Origin: JACQFK01 sp964619955
GTDB lineage: Bacteria; Planctomycetota; MHYJ01; JACPRB01
Length of the DNA stretch: 64,000 nucleotides
Reading direction: 5' to 3'
Assembly (NCBI GenBank): GCA_964619955.1
Contig: CAZUJF010000022.1
Span: forward strand, 1-64,000
Shown piece by piece: positions 49,934-58,502 of the stretch. Both the position numbers and the translations under genes were made by a program. The notes below the pieces were generated by a model. The model made no database searches. It worked only from the letters and a program-made list of their open reading frames with translations, and had not been told where the DNA came from. Numbering within the stretch: position 1 is the first letter of the stretch; the number at the start of each line of letters is the position of its first letter.

Positions 49934-51058
49934 ATGGCCAAGCTCAGCGTCCGCGATCTGGACCTCAAGGGGAAGCGCGTCCTCGTCCGCGTGGACTTCA
50001 ACGTCCCGGTCAAGGACGGCAAGGTGGGCGACGACACGCGCATCAAGGCCGCGCTGCCGACGATCCTGCACATCCTCAAGCAGGGCGGCAAGGCGGTGCT
50101 GGTGTCCCATCTCGGGCGGCCGGACGGCAAGCCGGACAAGAAATACACCCTGGAGCCCGTCGCGAAGCGCCTCGCCGAGCTCATCGGCCGGGGGGTCGAC
50201 TTCGGCGAGCCCAAGGGCGGCGAGCTGACGCTGCTGGAGAACGTCCGCTACGACGCGGGCGAGGAAAAGAACGACGAGGCGCTGGCGAGGAAGCTGGCCG
50301 CGTACGGCGACGTCTACGTCAACGACGCGTTCGGGACGGCCCATCGCGCCCATGCCTCCACGGCGGGCGTGACGAAGTTCTTCAAGCAGTCCGCGGCGGG
50401 CTTCCTGATCGACAAGGAAATCGAGTACCTCGGCAAGGTGCTCTTCAATCCCGACAAGCCCTTCGTCGCCATCATGGGCGGCTCGAAGGTGTCGGACAAG
50501 ATCCTCATCCTCGAGCAGCTGGCGAAGAAGGTCGATGCGATCATCGTCGGCGGCGGCATGGCGTACACCCTGCTGAAGGCGCAGGGGAAGAACGTCGGCA
50601 ACTCCAAGGTCGAGGGCGACAAGCTCGACGTGGCCCGCAAGATCCTCGACACCGCGCGGGTGATCCTGCCGGTGGACCACGTCGCGGCCGACAAGTTCGA
50701 CGCCGCGGCGAAGACGCAGGTCGTCGCCGACGTGCCCGAGGGCTGGATGGGCCTGGACATCGGCCCGAAGACGGTCGAACTCTTCAAGAAGGAGCTGGCG
50801 CCCGCGAAGACCGTGCTCTGGAACGGTCCGCTCGGCGTCTTCGAGATGGCGCCGTTCGCGAACGGGACGAAGGCCGTCGCGGAGTTCCTGGCCGCCTCCA
50901 AGGCCGTGACGGTCGTGGGCGGCGGCGACACCGCGGCGGCGGTGGAGAAGTTCGGCGTGGCCTCGAAGCTCTCCCACGTCTCGACCGGCGGCGGCGCGAG
51001 CCTCGAGTTCCTCGAAGGCCGGGAGCTGCCCGGCATCGCCGCGCTGAGCAACAAGTAG
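49934..51058 (+). CDS. pgk: Phosphoglycerate kinase
   Basis: Pgk transfers the acyl phosphate of 1,3-bisphosphoglycerate to ADP. The 374-residue protein has the family start VRDLDLKGKRVLVRVDFNVPVKDG, then VLVSHLGRPDG, ENVRYDAGEEKND and VNDAFGTAHRAHASTAG. The nucleotide-side AIMGGSKVSDKI and the C-terminal VVGGGDTAAAVEKFG and STGGGASLEFLEG are intact. Slightly shorter than many (about 390-400) but complete. It is cotranscribed with gapA. Confidence 0.97.
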   Translation: MAKLSVRDLDLKGKRVLVRVDFNVPVKDGKVGDDTRIKAALPTILHILKQGGKAVLVSHLGRPDGKPDKKYTLEPVAKRLAELIGRGVDFGEPKGGELTLLENVRYDAGEEKNDEALARKLAAYGDVYVNDAFGTAHRAHASTAGVTKFFKQSAAGFLIDKEIEYLGKVLFNPDKPFVAIMGGSKVSDKILILEQLAKKVDAIIVGGGMAYTLLKAQGKNVGNSKVEGDKLDVARKILDTARVILPVDHVAADKFDAAAKTQVVADVPEGWMGLDIGPKTVELFKKELAPAKTVLWNGPLGVFEMAPFANGTKAVAEFLAASKAVTVVGGGDTAAAVEKFGVASKLSHVSTGGGASLEFLEGRELPGIAALSNK

Positions 51059-51095
51059 ACCCCCCGGGCCTCCGCTTCGCTACAATGAGGGTCCG

Positions 51096-51839
51096 GTGAA
51101 ATCGATCCGCATCGCCCCTTCCATCCTGGCCGCAGATCCCGGACGCCTCAAGGAGGAGGTCCAGCGGGTCGAGGCGGCGGGCGCGGACATGATCCACGTC
51201 GACGTGATGGACGCCCATTTCGTGCCGAACCTCGCGTTCGGCACGGACACCGTGACGGCCCTCCGCAAGATCACGAGGCTGCCGCTCGACCTGCATCTCA
51301 TGATCATGGAGCCCGAGCGCTACGCGGGGCGTTTCTGCGACTGCGGCGCCGACTCGGTCACCTTCCACGCGGAGGCCGTCGCGGCGGATTTCGCCCGCAA
51401 GCGCAAGGAGCGCGGCTGGGCGATGCAGCTCGTCTGCAAGGACTTCTACGACCGCCCGCGGCTGGAGCAGACCATCGAGGCCATCCGCGCGAAGGGGAAG
51501 AAGGTCTGCGTCGCGATCAACCCGGACACGGAAGCGGAAGTCGTGGAGTTCGCCGACCGGGTGGACATGATCCTGGCGATGACGGTCTGGCCCGGCTACG
51601 GCGGGCAGAAATTCATTGAATCGACCGTCGCCAAGGTCGCAAGATTGAGGAAACTGGCCCCGAAGGCCGACATCGAAGTCGACGGCGGCGTGGATCTTTC
51701 CAATGTGGAGAGCTGCGCCGCCGCGGGGGCGAACGTCCTGGTCGCGGGGACCTCGGTGTTCTGCTCCCCCGACGCGGGCCTGTCCATCCGCGGATTGCGC
51801 GAGAAAGCCGAGCGAGCCTATGGCCTTCGAAAAGATTAA
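51096..51839 (+). CDS. rpe: Ribulose-phosphate 3-epimerase
   Basis: Rpe interconverts ribulose 5-phosphate and xylulose 5-phosphate. The 247-residue TIM barrel begins at GTG with IAPSILAADPGRL. It contains HVDVMDAHFVPNLAFG, LDLHLMIMEPERY, TVWPGYGGQKFI and DIEVDGGVDLSNV, the metal- and phosphate-binding motifs. It is somewhat longer than the usual 220 residues, because of the segment around FARKRKERGWAMQLVCKDFYDRP. A TACAAT hexamer (51081-51086) lies 9 bases before the GTG, suggesting a leaderless transcript besides read-through from pgk. Its end overlaps accD by 20 bases. Confidence 0.94.
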   Translation: MKSIRIAPSILAADPGRLKEEVQRVEAAGADMIHVDVMDAHFVPNLAFGTDTVTALRKITRLPLDLHLMIMEPERYAGRFCDCGADSVTFHAEAVAADFARKRKERGWAMQLVCKDFYDRPRLEQTIEAIRAKGKKVCVAINPDTEAEVVEFADRVDMILAMTVWPGYGGQKFIESTVAKVARLRKLAPKADIEVDGGVDLSNVESCAAAGANVLVAGTSVFCSPDAGLSIRGLREKAERAYGLRKD

Positions 51840-52653
51840 GAAGTTCATGTCCCGGAAGAAGGGGATCCCCGGGGATCTCTGGATCAAATGCCCCGATTGC
51901 GGCGGCATGGTCTTCAAGAAGGAGGTCGAGGAGCGCAAGAAGGTCTGCGCGGAGTGCGGACACCACTTCACGATCACCCCGCAGGAGCGCATCGACCTGA
52001 TGCTGGATCCGGGGAGCTTCAGCGAGCTCTGGCCGGGGCTCGCCTCGGTGGACGTCCTGAAATTCGAAGGCGACGTCTCCTACAAGAAGAAACTCGAGAA
52101 CGCCAGGCGCGAGACCGGCCGCGAGGACGCGTGTCTCGCGGGCACCGGGAAGATCGACGGCCGGGAGATCGTGTTCGGCATGACCGATTCCCGTTTCCTC
52201 ATGGGCTCGATGGGCTCGGTGGTGGGGGAGATGGTGACGCGCTGCTTCGAGCACGCGACCGAACGAAAACTGCCGGTGGTCTTCGTGTCGGGCTCGGGCG
52301 GCGGCGCGCGCATGTTCGAGGGCGCGCTCTCGCTGATGCAGATGGCCAAGACCTCGGCGGCCATCGCCCGCCACAGCGATGCCGGCGGGCTCTTCATCTC
52401 GGTCCTGACCAATCCCACCATGGGCGGCGTGATGGCGAGTTTCGCCGCGCTGGGCGACGTTCTCGTCGCCGAACCCAAGGCGCTCATCGGCTTCGCGGGG
52501 CCCCGCGTCATCGAGCAGACCATCAAACAGGCGCTGCCGAAGGGGTTCCAGACGTCGGAGTTCCATCTCCAGCACGGGTTCATCGACCTCATCGCCGACC
52601 GGCGGAAACTCAAGGAGGAGGTCTCGCGCCTCCTCGTCTACCTGGCGCCGTGA
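51820..52653 (+). CDS. accD: Acetyl-CoA carboxylase carboxyltransferase subunit beta
   Basis: AccD, with AccA, transfers the carboxyl group from biotin to acetyl-CoA for fatty-acid synthesis. The 277-residue protein has the N-terminal zinc ribbon with Cys24, Cys27, Cys43 and Cys46, then the crotonase-like core (PVVFVSGSGGGARMFEGALSLMQM; NPTMGGVMASFAALGDV; FAGPRVIEQTIKQALPKGFQTSEF). The start ATG lies inside the end of rpe. accA, accB and accC are not in the window. The stop overlaps the GTG of the next gene (GTGA). Confidence 0.95.
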   Translation: MAFEKIKKFMSRKKGIPGDLWIKCPDCGGMVFKKEVEERKKVCAECGHHFTITPQERIDLMLDPGSFSELWPGLASVDVLKFEGDVSYKKKLENARRETGREDACLAGTGKIDGREIVFGMTDSRFLMGSMGSVVGEMVTRCFEHATERKLPVVFVSGSGGGARMFEGALSLMQMAKTSAAIARHSDAGGLFISVLTNPTMGGVMASFAALGDVLVAEPKALIGFAGPRVIEQTIKQALPKGFQTSEFHLQHGFIDLIADRRKLKEEVSRLLVYLAP

Positions 52654-53708
52654 TCCGGGTCGCCTTCGTCATCGGCCGCCTCAACGTGGGCGGGGCGGAG
52701 GCGGAGCTCGTCCGGCTCGCCAACGGGCTCGATCGCTCGCGCTTCGAGCCGTTCGTCGTCACGCTGCAGGACGCGGGCCCGCTGGCGGACCGGCTGCGCG
52801 ACGTCGAATGCGTCGCCCTGGGGCGCCGTCGCAAATGGTCCTGGGGAACCTACGCGGCCCTGCGGGGCCTGCTGCGGGAGCGCCGGCCCGACATCGTCCA
52901 GACCTTCCTCTTCACCGAGAACCTCTTCTGCCGCGAGATCGGCGTGGGCCGCGTGGTCTCGGGCCTGCAAGGGTCGCTTTCGGACGAGCGGGAGACCGGG
53001 CCGTCGCTGCGCTTCTGGCTGGAGCGGCGCTCCCTCGGCCGGGCGGCGGCGCTCGTGTCCAATTCCGAATACTACCGCTCGCGTTATGCCGCCCTGGGGG
53101 TGAATCCCGCGAAGATCCGGGTGATCCGGAGCGCGGTGGAGGCGGGGCCGCCGGGGGACGGGGACCGCGTGCGCCGCGAATTCGGCATCCGGGATCACGA
53201 GGTGCTCTTCACGGTGGTCGCGAGGCTCGTCGAGCGGAAGGGCCATGAGGACCTGCTCCGGGCGGGGGCGGGGTTCCGGCTGCTTTTCGTGGGCGACGGC
53301 CCGTTCCGCCGCCGGCTGGAGGGGCGGGGGGCCCTGCTCGCGGGCTGGCGCCGGGACATCCCGGACGTGATGGCGGCGAGCGACGTCGTCGTGCTGCCCT
53401 CGCGCTTCGGGGAGGGCTGTCCCAACGCCCTGCTCGAGGCGATGGCGGCGGGACGCGCGGTCGTGGCGGCCCGCGCGGGGGGAACCCCGGAGGTGGTGGA
53501 GGACGGGGTCACCGGCCTGCTGACGCCGCCGGGGGACGTGCCGGCGCTGCGGGGGGCGCTGCAGGCGCTCGCCGGGGATGCGGGACTGCGGGGGCGCCTG
53601 GGGGCCGCCGGGCGCGATCGGGCGCGGCGTCAATTTTCCATGGAACGACTGATCTCGGAATACGAAGCCCTCTACTTCCTTTTGACGCGTCCTCCCGTGT
53701 CCGTATAA
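52650..53708 (+). CDS. Glycosyltransferase, GT4 family
   Basis: The 352-residue protein starts at the GTG overlapping the accD stop. Family features are VIGRLNVGGAEAELVRLANGL near the N-terminus, VSNSEYYRSRYAALGV, VVARLVERKGHEDLLRA (donor side) and LFVGDGPFRRRLE. The E-x7-E type RFGEGCPNALLEAMAAGRAVVA is followed by GGTPEVVEDGVTGLL. The sugar and acceptor are unknown. No membrane segment is present. The last 30 bases contain the promoter of the sigma factor gene. Confidence 0.88.
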   Translation: MIRVAFVIGRLNVGGAEAELVRLANGLDRSRFEPFVVTLQDAGPLADRLRDVECVALGRRRKWSWGTYAALRGLLRERRPDIVQTFLFTENLFCREIGVGRVVSGLQGSLSDERETGPSLRFWLERRSLGRAAALVSNSEYYRSRYAALGVNPAKIRVIRSAVEAGPPGDGDRVRREFGIRDHEVLFTVVARLVERKGHEDLLRAGAGFRLLFVGDGPFRRRLEGRGALLAGWRRDIPDVMAASDVVVLPSRFGEGCPNALLEAMAAGRAVVAARAGGTPEVVEDGVTGLLTPPGDVPALRGALQALAGDAGLRGRLGAAGRDRARRQFSMERLISEYEALYFLLTRPPVSV

Positions 53709-53709
53709 T
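53682..53709 (+). promoter_or_regulatory. Promoter of the sigma factor gene, leaderless type
   Basis: TTGACG (53682-53687), 16-base spacer, consensus TATAAT (53704-53709), inside the end of the glycosyltransferase gene. The ATG is 9 bases after the -10, so the leader would be only a few bases. Confidence 0.7.
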
Positions 53710-53718
53710 GGCCCGCAC

Positions 53719-54588
53719 ATGTCGGCCATGCCGCTGATGCGCCAGGAATCCGGAGTCGAGCAGTACCTCAAGGAAATCCAGGACGTCGCCCTGCTCACGT
53801 CCGCGCAGGAGATGGAACTTGCGCGGCGGATGAAGAAGATGGCGTCCAAGGAGCCCTCCGAGGCCGAGGACGCACGCGCGGCCCGCGAACAGTTCATCAA
53901 GGCGAACCTGCGGCTGGTCGTCAGCGTCGCGAAGAACTACATCAACAAGGGGCTGGCCTTCCTCGACCTGATCGAGGAGGGGAACCTGGGCCTGCTCAAG
54001 GCGGTCCAGCGTTTCGACCCCGCCCGGAAGTGCCGCTTCTCCACCTACGGGACCTGGTGGATCCGGCAGGCGATCCGGCGCGCCCTGGTGAACACGTCCA
54101 AGACGGTGCGGGTGCCCTCGTACATGGTCGAGATCATCGCCCGCTGGAAATCCACCGTCAACGAGTTCACCCAGAAGAACGACCGCAAGCCGGAACTGCA
54201 CGAAATCGCGGAGGCGATGGATCTGGGGCCCGAGGGGATCCAGATCCTGAAACGGGCGATCAGCGCCTCCACCAACTTCGCCCGTCCCGTGAGCCTGGAC
54301 GTCATGTGGCCCACGAACGAGGTGGCGGATCTCAAGGACAGCGTCGCGCCCGACAAGTCGGTGCTCTCCCAGCTCGACAACGAGCGGATCGACACGCTGC
54401 TCAAGTCGATCAGCGCGCGCGAGGCCGAGGTCCTGCGCTTCCGCTACGGCCTCTACGACGGCCAGCCCATGACCCTGGGCGACATCGGCAAGAAACTGCG
54501 CATCACGCGCGAGCGGGTGCGGCAGATCGAGAAGGTCGCGCTGAAGAAACTCCACAAGCAGATGGCGGCGAACGACGAGCTGGATTAG
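53719..54588 (+). CDS. RNA polymerase sigma-70 family factor (group 1/2-like, short)
   Basis: The 289-residue protein has region 1.2-like VEQYLKEIQDVALLTSAQEMELARR, then region 2 FIKANLRLVVSVAKNYINKGLAFLDLIEEGNLGLLKAVQRFDP with FSTYGTWWIRQAIRRAL, region 3 and region 4 (LGDIGKKLRITRERVRQIEKVALKKL). It lacks the long acidic region 1.1, so it resembles RpoS or short primary factors. It may be the housekeeping or a general-stress factor; the good promoters nearby fit either. ATGs also occur at residues 4 and 7, with no ribosome-binding site before any. Confidence 0.92.
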   Translation: MSAMPLMRQESGVEQYLKEIQDVALLTSAQEMELARRMKKMASKEPSEAEDARAAREQFIKANLRLVVSVAKNYINKGLAFLDLIEEGNLGLLKAVQRFDPARKCRFSTYGTWWIRQAIRRALVNTSKTVRVPSYMVEIIARWKSTVNEFTQKNDRKPELHEIAEAMDLGPEGIQILKRAISASTNFARPVSLDVMWPTNEVADLKDSVAPDKSVLSQLDNERIDTLLKSISAREAEVLRFRYGLYDGQPMTLGDIGKKLRITRERVRQIEKVALKKLHKQMAANDELD

Positions 54589-54616
54589 GCCCCCGCCGCC
54601 GATTCAAGGAATCCCC

Positions 54617-55144
54617 ATGAGCGAACTTTCAAAACGCGTGAAGGCCCTGGTCCGGGACGTCGCCGACTTCCCCAAGAAGGGCATCGTCTTCAAGGACATC
54701 ACGCCCGTGCTCGCGGATGCGGCGACCTTCGACCGCGTCATCGCCGCCATCGGCGCCTACGGGCGTTCGCGCGGGGCCGAGGTCGTGGCCGGCATCGAGT
54801 CGCGCGGCTTCATCTTCGGGGCCGCCGCGGCGCAGAACCTGGGCGTCGGCTTCGTCCCCATCCGGAAACACGGGAAGCTCCCCTGGAAGACCGTGAGCCA
54901 GGGCTACGATCTCGAATACGGCAAGGACGTCGTCGAGATCCACAAGGACGCCGTCCACAAGGGGCAGCGGGTGCTCATCGTGGACGACCTTCTGGCGACG
55001 GGCGGCACGCTGGCGGGCTCCTGCAAGCTCGTGGAGAAGGTCGGCGGCAGGGTCGCCGGCTGCATCTGCGTGGTCGAGCTTTCGTTCCTGGGCGGGCTCA
55101 AGAAGATCGGGAAGCGGCACTTCGCCTCGGTCGTGAAGTATTAG
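54617..55144 (+). CDS. apt: Adenine phosphoribosyltransferase
   Basis: Apt makes AMP from adenine and PRPP in purine salvage. The 175-residue protein shows DFPKKGIVFKDITPVLAD, GIESRGFIFGAAAA, VPIRKHGKLPWKT and the PRPP-binding VLIVDDLLATGGTLAG. All family motifs and the usual length are present. AAGGAAT lies before the ATG. It follows the sigma factor gene by 28 bases and precedes a small lipoprotein by 7. Confidence 0.95.
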   Translation: MSELSKRVKALVRDVADFPKKGIVFKDITPVLADAATFDRVIAAIGAYGRSRGAEVVAGIESRGFIFGAAAAQNLGVGFVPIRKHGKLPWKTVSQGYDLEYGKDVVEIHKDAVHKGQRVLIVDDLLATGGTLAGSCKLVEKVGGRVAGCICVVELSFLGGLKKIGKRHFASVVKY

Positions 55145-55151
55145 GGGCGCC

Positions 55152-55601
55152 ATGAAGTCGTCGTCGCTGCTGCTCTGTCTGGCGTTCGCAGGCTGCTCCG
55201 CGGGTCCCGGCACGGCCGAGGACGAGGCCGGGGTGGCGGCCTCCGTGATGGGGATGTACGGGGCCTTCCAGCAGCGCGATCTCGCGAAGGTCGGGACCTT
55301 CATGACGGCCGACTCGACCTGTTACGACGCCACGAGAAGCGTGCTGCTCAAGGGCCGGCAGGCGGTGCTCGACCACTTCGGAGCGATCCTCGGGGAGCAC
55401 AAGCCCGGGGAGGTCTGGCAGTCCTCCCTCGAAGGCATGACCGTGCACGTCCGCGGCGACGAGGCCTATGCCACGTACCAGGTGAAGACCTCCGCGGGCG
55501 GCCGGCACGCGATGGCCGCGGTGACGCATCTGTTCCGCCGGGAGGGCGGCCGCTGGCTGGCGATCCACCTTCACCGCAGCTGGAACTTCAAACCGGACTG
55601 A
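55152..55601 (+). CDS. Lipoprotein with SnoaL/DUF4440-like domain
   Basis: The 149-residue protein has a signal ending LAFAGC (Cys15). The mature domain (EAGVAASVMGMYGAFQQRDLAKVGTFMTADSTCYDATRSVLLKGRQAVLDHFG... YATYQVKTSAGGRHAMAAVTHLFRREGGRWLAIHLHRSW) is the alpha-plus-beta NTF2-like fold of DUF4440/SnoaL-like proteins. These bind small ligands, and several are enzymes, but no function can be assigned here. Probably periplasmic. Confidence 0.75.
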   Translation: MKSSSLLLCLAFAGCSAGPGTAEDEAGVAASVMGMYGAFQQRDLAKVGTFMTADSTCYDATRSVLLKGRQAVLDHFGAILGEHKPGEVWQSSLEGMTVHVRGDEAYATYQVKTSAGGRHAMAAVTHLFRREGGRWLAIHLHRSWNFKPD

Positions 55602-55624
55602 GCCCTCTTGGGGCGTGGAATTCC

Positions 55625-55653
55625 TTGCCCCCGGCCCCCCGGCCCGCTAAATT
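55625..55653 (+). promoter_or_regulatory. Promoter of the aldolase gene
   Basis: TTGCCC (55625-55630), 17-base spacer, TAAATT (55648-55653). The leader of about 33 bases holds AGGAGA eight bases before the ATG. Confidence 0.5.
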
Positions 55654-55692
55654 CTTCCGGATCATATTAGCTCCCTAAACACAGGAGAAGGC

Positions 55693-56757
55693 ATGTACGA
55701 CCAGATCGTGAAGCATCTCGGCGACAAGGCGGATTCCGTGCTGGGCTTCAAGAACCCGAAGATCTCGAAGGAGCGCCTGCACGTCCCGGGCGGGGACTGG
55801 GTGGACCGCATCTTCTCGCACAGCGACCGCAACAACCGGGTGCTCGGCAACCTCAACCGCATGCTCAACAGCGGCCGCCTGGCCGGCACGGGCTACCTCT
55901 CGATCCTCCCGGTCGACCAGGGCATCGAGCATTCCGCGGGCGCGAGCTTCGCGAAGAACCCGGACTATTTCGACCCCGAGAACATCGTCAAGCTCGCCAT
56001 CGAGGGCGGTTGCAACGCGGTGGCGTCCACCTTCGGCGTGCTGGGCATGGTCGCGCGCAAATACGCGCACAAGATCCCGTTCATGGTGAAGGTCAACCAC
56101 AACGAGCTGCTGACGTATCCGAACAAGGCGAGCCAGATCCTCTTCGGGACGATCAAGGAGGCCGCGGACATGGGCTGCGCCTCGGTCGGCGCGACGATCT
56201 ATTTCGGATCCGACGACTCCAGCCGGCAGATCATCGAGGTCGCCCAGGCCTTCGCGCTCGCGCACGAGCTGGGCATGGCGACGGTGCTCTGGTGCTACAC
56301 GCGCAACAGCGCGTTCAAGAAGGACAAGGACTACCACGTCTCCGCCGACCTCACGGGCCAGGCGAACCACCTGGGCGCGACGATCGAGGCGGACATCATC
56401 AAGCAGAAGCTGCCGGAGAACAACGGCGGCTTCAAGGCGCTCAATTCGGGCAGCTCCAGCTACGGCAAGCTCGACGAGCGCATGTACACGGACCTCTGCA
56501 GCGACCATCCGATCGACCTCTGCCGCTACCAGGTGGCGAACTGCTACATGGGCCGCGCGGGGCTGATCAACTCGGGCGGCGCCTCCGGCCAGAACGACCT
56601 CGCCGAGGCGACGTACACCGCGGTGGTGAACAAGCGCGCCGGCGGCATGGGCCTGATCTCCGGCCGCAAGGCCTTCCAGCGCCCGATCAAGGAGGGCGCC
56701 GCGCTCCTGCAGGCCATCCAGAACGTGTATCTCTGCAAGGAGATCACGGTCGCGTAA
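55693..56757 (+). CDS. fbaB: Class I fructose-bisphosphate aldolase (DhnA/FbaB type)
   Basis: This Schiff-base aldolase splits or forms fructose 1,6-bisphosphate. The 354-residue protein belongs to the DhnA-type class I family: SILPVDQGIEHSAG, PENIVKLAIEGGCNAVASTFG, PFMVKVNHNELLTYPN, ASVGATIYFGSDDS and GLINSGGASG. The catalytic Lys is likely in one of the later barrel strands. A clear promoter and ribosome-binding site precede it, and a strong terminator follows, so it is a single-gene unit. Across the terminator lies an FBP aldolase/phosphatase, which could serve the opposite direction of flux. Confidence 0.93.
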   Translation: MYDQIVKHLGDKADSVLGFKNPKISKERLHVPGGDWVDRIFSHSDRNNRVLGNLNRMLNSGRLAGTGYLSILPVDQGIEHSAGASFAKNPDYFDPENIVKLAIEGGCNAVASTFGVLGMVARKYAHKIPFMVKVNHNELLTYPNKASQILFGTIKEAADMGCASVGATIYFGSDDSSRQIIEVAQAFALAHELGMATVLWCYTRNSAFKKDKDYHVSADLTGQANHLGATIEADIIKQKLPENNGGFKALNSGSSSYGKLDERMYTDLCSDHPIDLCRYQVANCYMGRAGLINSGGASGQNDLAEATYTAVVNKRAGGMGLISGRKAFQRPIKEGAALLQAIQNVYLCKEITVA

Positions 56758-56774
56758 CCCAGCGCTGAAAACAG

Positions 56775-56813
56775 AAAGCCGCCGGGACCCGCGGGGTTCC
56801 GGCGGCTTTTTTT
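56775..56813. terminator. Rho-independent terminator shared by convergent genes
   Basis: The stem AAAGCCGCCGG (56775-56785) pairs perfectly with 56799-56809, followed by a T run of seven on the plus strand and an A run on the other side. It ends fbaB and overlaps the stop of the CoA-binding gene from the minus strand. Confidence 0.88.
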
Positions 56814-57228
56814 ATCCGCGCAGCAGGACCGTGTGGAGGGTGCGGATGCAGCGGTCCTGGACGACGTAGAGCCCGGCGTCGCTCGTCTTCTTCGCGGCGG
56901 CGTCGTGGACGATGCCGCTCTGCAGCCAGAGGGCTTCGGCCTTTGCCTTGACCGCGTCCTCGGCGATGGCCGGGATGTGCTCCGGCGCCCGGAAGACGTT
57001 CACCAGATCGACCTTCCTGGGGATGGAACTCACGTCCGGGTAGCACTTCCGGCCCAGGATCTCCGGGGCTGCCGGGTTGACCGGGATCACGTCATAGCCC
57101 TTCGAGATCAGGAATTCCGCGATCTGGTGGCTGTCGCGGTCCGCCTTGGGCGAGCAGCCCACGACGGCCACGGTCTTCACGCCGAGCAGGAGACGGCGGA
57201 TCGCCTCGGGGTCGTCGGTGATGATCAT
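56812..57228 (-). CDS. CoA-binding domain protein (YccU-like)
   Basis: The 138-residue Rossmann-fold protein has VAVVGCSPKADRDSHQIAEFLISKGYDVIPVNPAAPEILG, the CoA_binding_2 signature. YPDVSSIPRKVDLVNVFRAPEH and a C-terminal VVQDRCIRTLH (usually MDRCxxxEH) follow. Length is typical. Stand-alone members bind CoA and are of unknown role; some are linked to CoA-dependent metabolism or redox balance. It follows the FBP aldolase/phosphatase gene by 12 bases and is probably cotranscribed with it. Confidence 0.88.
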   Translation of the reverse strand: MIITDDPEAIRRLLLGVKTVAVVGCSPKADRDSHQIAEFLISKGYDVIPVNPAAPEILGRKCYPDVSSIPRKVDLVNVFRAPEHIPAIAEDAVKAKAEALWLQSGIVHDAAAKKTSDAGLYVVQDRCIRTLHTVLLRG

Positions 57229-57240
57229 GGGGTGGCGGAC

Positions 57241-58374
57241 CTAATCGCCGTCCTCGCGCTTCTTCTTCTTCTTCCGGTCGTCGAGGCTGACCATGCGGTC
57301 CTCGAGGCGCGCGAGCAGGGGGGGGAACGGCGTGTTCGCCATCTGTTCGTGCGGCACGCGGTGGGGCTCGAAGGGGCCGTGGCGGCGCATGTACTCGACG
57401 ACCTCCATCGCCCGGCGGCGCACCGGCTCGAACGAGGGGTCGTCGAAGAGGTCCATGGGCCCGAGGAATTCGCCGTTCGCGAGCTGAAATCCGGAGGCGA
57501 CGACGCGCGGCGGCCCGTCGAAACGCCCCGAGCGGGAGTCCTTCAGCGCGACGGGCATCAGGGGCCCCTGGTGCGTGGACCGCATCCAGCCGCTGACGAG
57601 GTGCGGGAACGCGAACGCCTCGAGCGCCTCGCCCACCTCGGGCAGGCCGTTCTGGCAGCGCACGATGAGGACGGGGTCGTCGGTCCCGGCGCTCTGGCCG
57701 AGCGCGATGGGCCGCGGTCCGCTCGCGAACGCGCAGACGACGCCGTCCACGCGGCGGATGACTTTGTTGACCACGAAGCGCCCGCGCGAGCCGAGGAACA
57801 TGATGAGGTCGTAGAGGTCGCCCGGGCACTGGAGCGTCAGGGTCTTCTGCTCGATGAGGTCCAGGATCTCGAAGGCGAACCCTTCGTGCATCGAGGGGTC
57901 GATCACGAGGCCCGCGGTGTTGAAGGGGTCGGCGAAGATCTTGTAGAGGGGCAGGTTCCACGCGCCCAGGTCGCACTTGTCGGCCATGAAGACGATGAAC
58001 GTCTCGCAGGGACGTTCGCGGAAGACGGTTTCGGCGACGCCGGGGCCCATGCCGCGCAGCGAGCCGCTGAACGTGCTGGAGAGCAGATCCTGCCCGGGGT
58101 TGTAGAGGTGGAGCTTCTCCGCGACCTCCGTGCAGGCGACGAAGGTGTCGAAGGCCAGGCGGTGCACGTCCTTGGACTCCGCGCCGTTTTGGTGGGTCAT
58201 CATGAGGACGAGGTCGTCCCCGACGTGCGAGGTCCAGGAGTCGATGAGCAGGCCCTTGGACACCGATTTCGAGAGGTGTTCCCGGGCCTTCTCGAGGATG
58301 TCGTCGTGGATGGAGGTGCGGCCCACGTAGCCGCCCACGTTCGCCTTGATGACGGACAGGGTGATTTTTTCCAC
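57241..58374 (-). CDS. Fructose-1,6-bisphosphate aldolase/phosphatase, archaeal type
   Basis: This bifunctional enzyme condenses triose phosphates and removes the 1-phosphate, making gluconeogenesis one-way. From the GTG at 58374 it is 377 residues. Family motifs are KITLSVIKANVGGYVGRTSIHDDIL, SHVGDDLVLMMTHQNG, FSGSLRGMGPGVAE, FMADKCDLGAWNLPLYKIFADPFNTAGLVIDP and HQGPLMPV. The tail is Lys-rich. A longer frame begins at 58449, but the extra 25 residues do not resemble the family. The type is usual in archaea and deep-branching thermophilic bacteria, so its presence is notable. It is paired with the CoA-binding gene. Confidence 0.92.
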   Translation of the reverse strand: MEKITLSVIKANVGGYVGRTSIHDDILEKAREHLSKSVSKGLLIDSWTSHVGDDLVLMMTHQNGAESKDVHRLAFDTFVACTEVAEKLHLYNPGQDLLSSTFSGSLRGMGPGVAETVFRERPCETFIVFMADKCDLGAWNLPLYKIFADPFNTAGLVIDPSMHEGFAFEILDLIEQKTLTLQCPGDLYDLIMFLGSRGRFVVNKVIRRVDGVVCAFASGPRPIALGQSAGTDDPVLIVRCQNGLPEVGEALEAFAFPHLVSGWMRSTHQGPLMPVALKDSRSGRFDGPPRVVASGFQLANGEFLGPMDLFDDPSFEPVRRRAMEVVEYMRRHGPFEPHRVPHEQMANTPFPPLLARLEDRMVSLDDRKKKKKREDGD

Positions 58375-58502
58375 GCCGGAGATTCCCCCCTTTTCGGCGC
58401 GAACGGTCGCCGCGCGTAAAAACGAGCGTACCGCGCCGCCTCCGGACAAGTCAATTCAAAATATGGCCGGGCGGCGGGACCGCCGCTAAGATGTCGCTCC
58501 TC

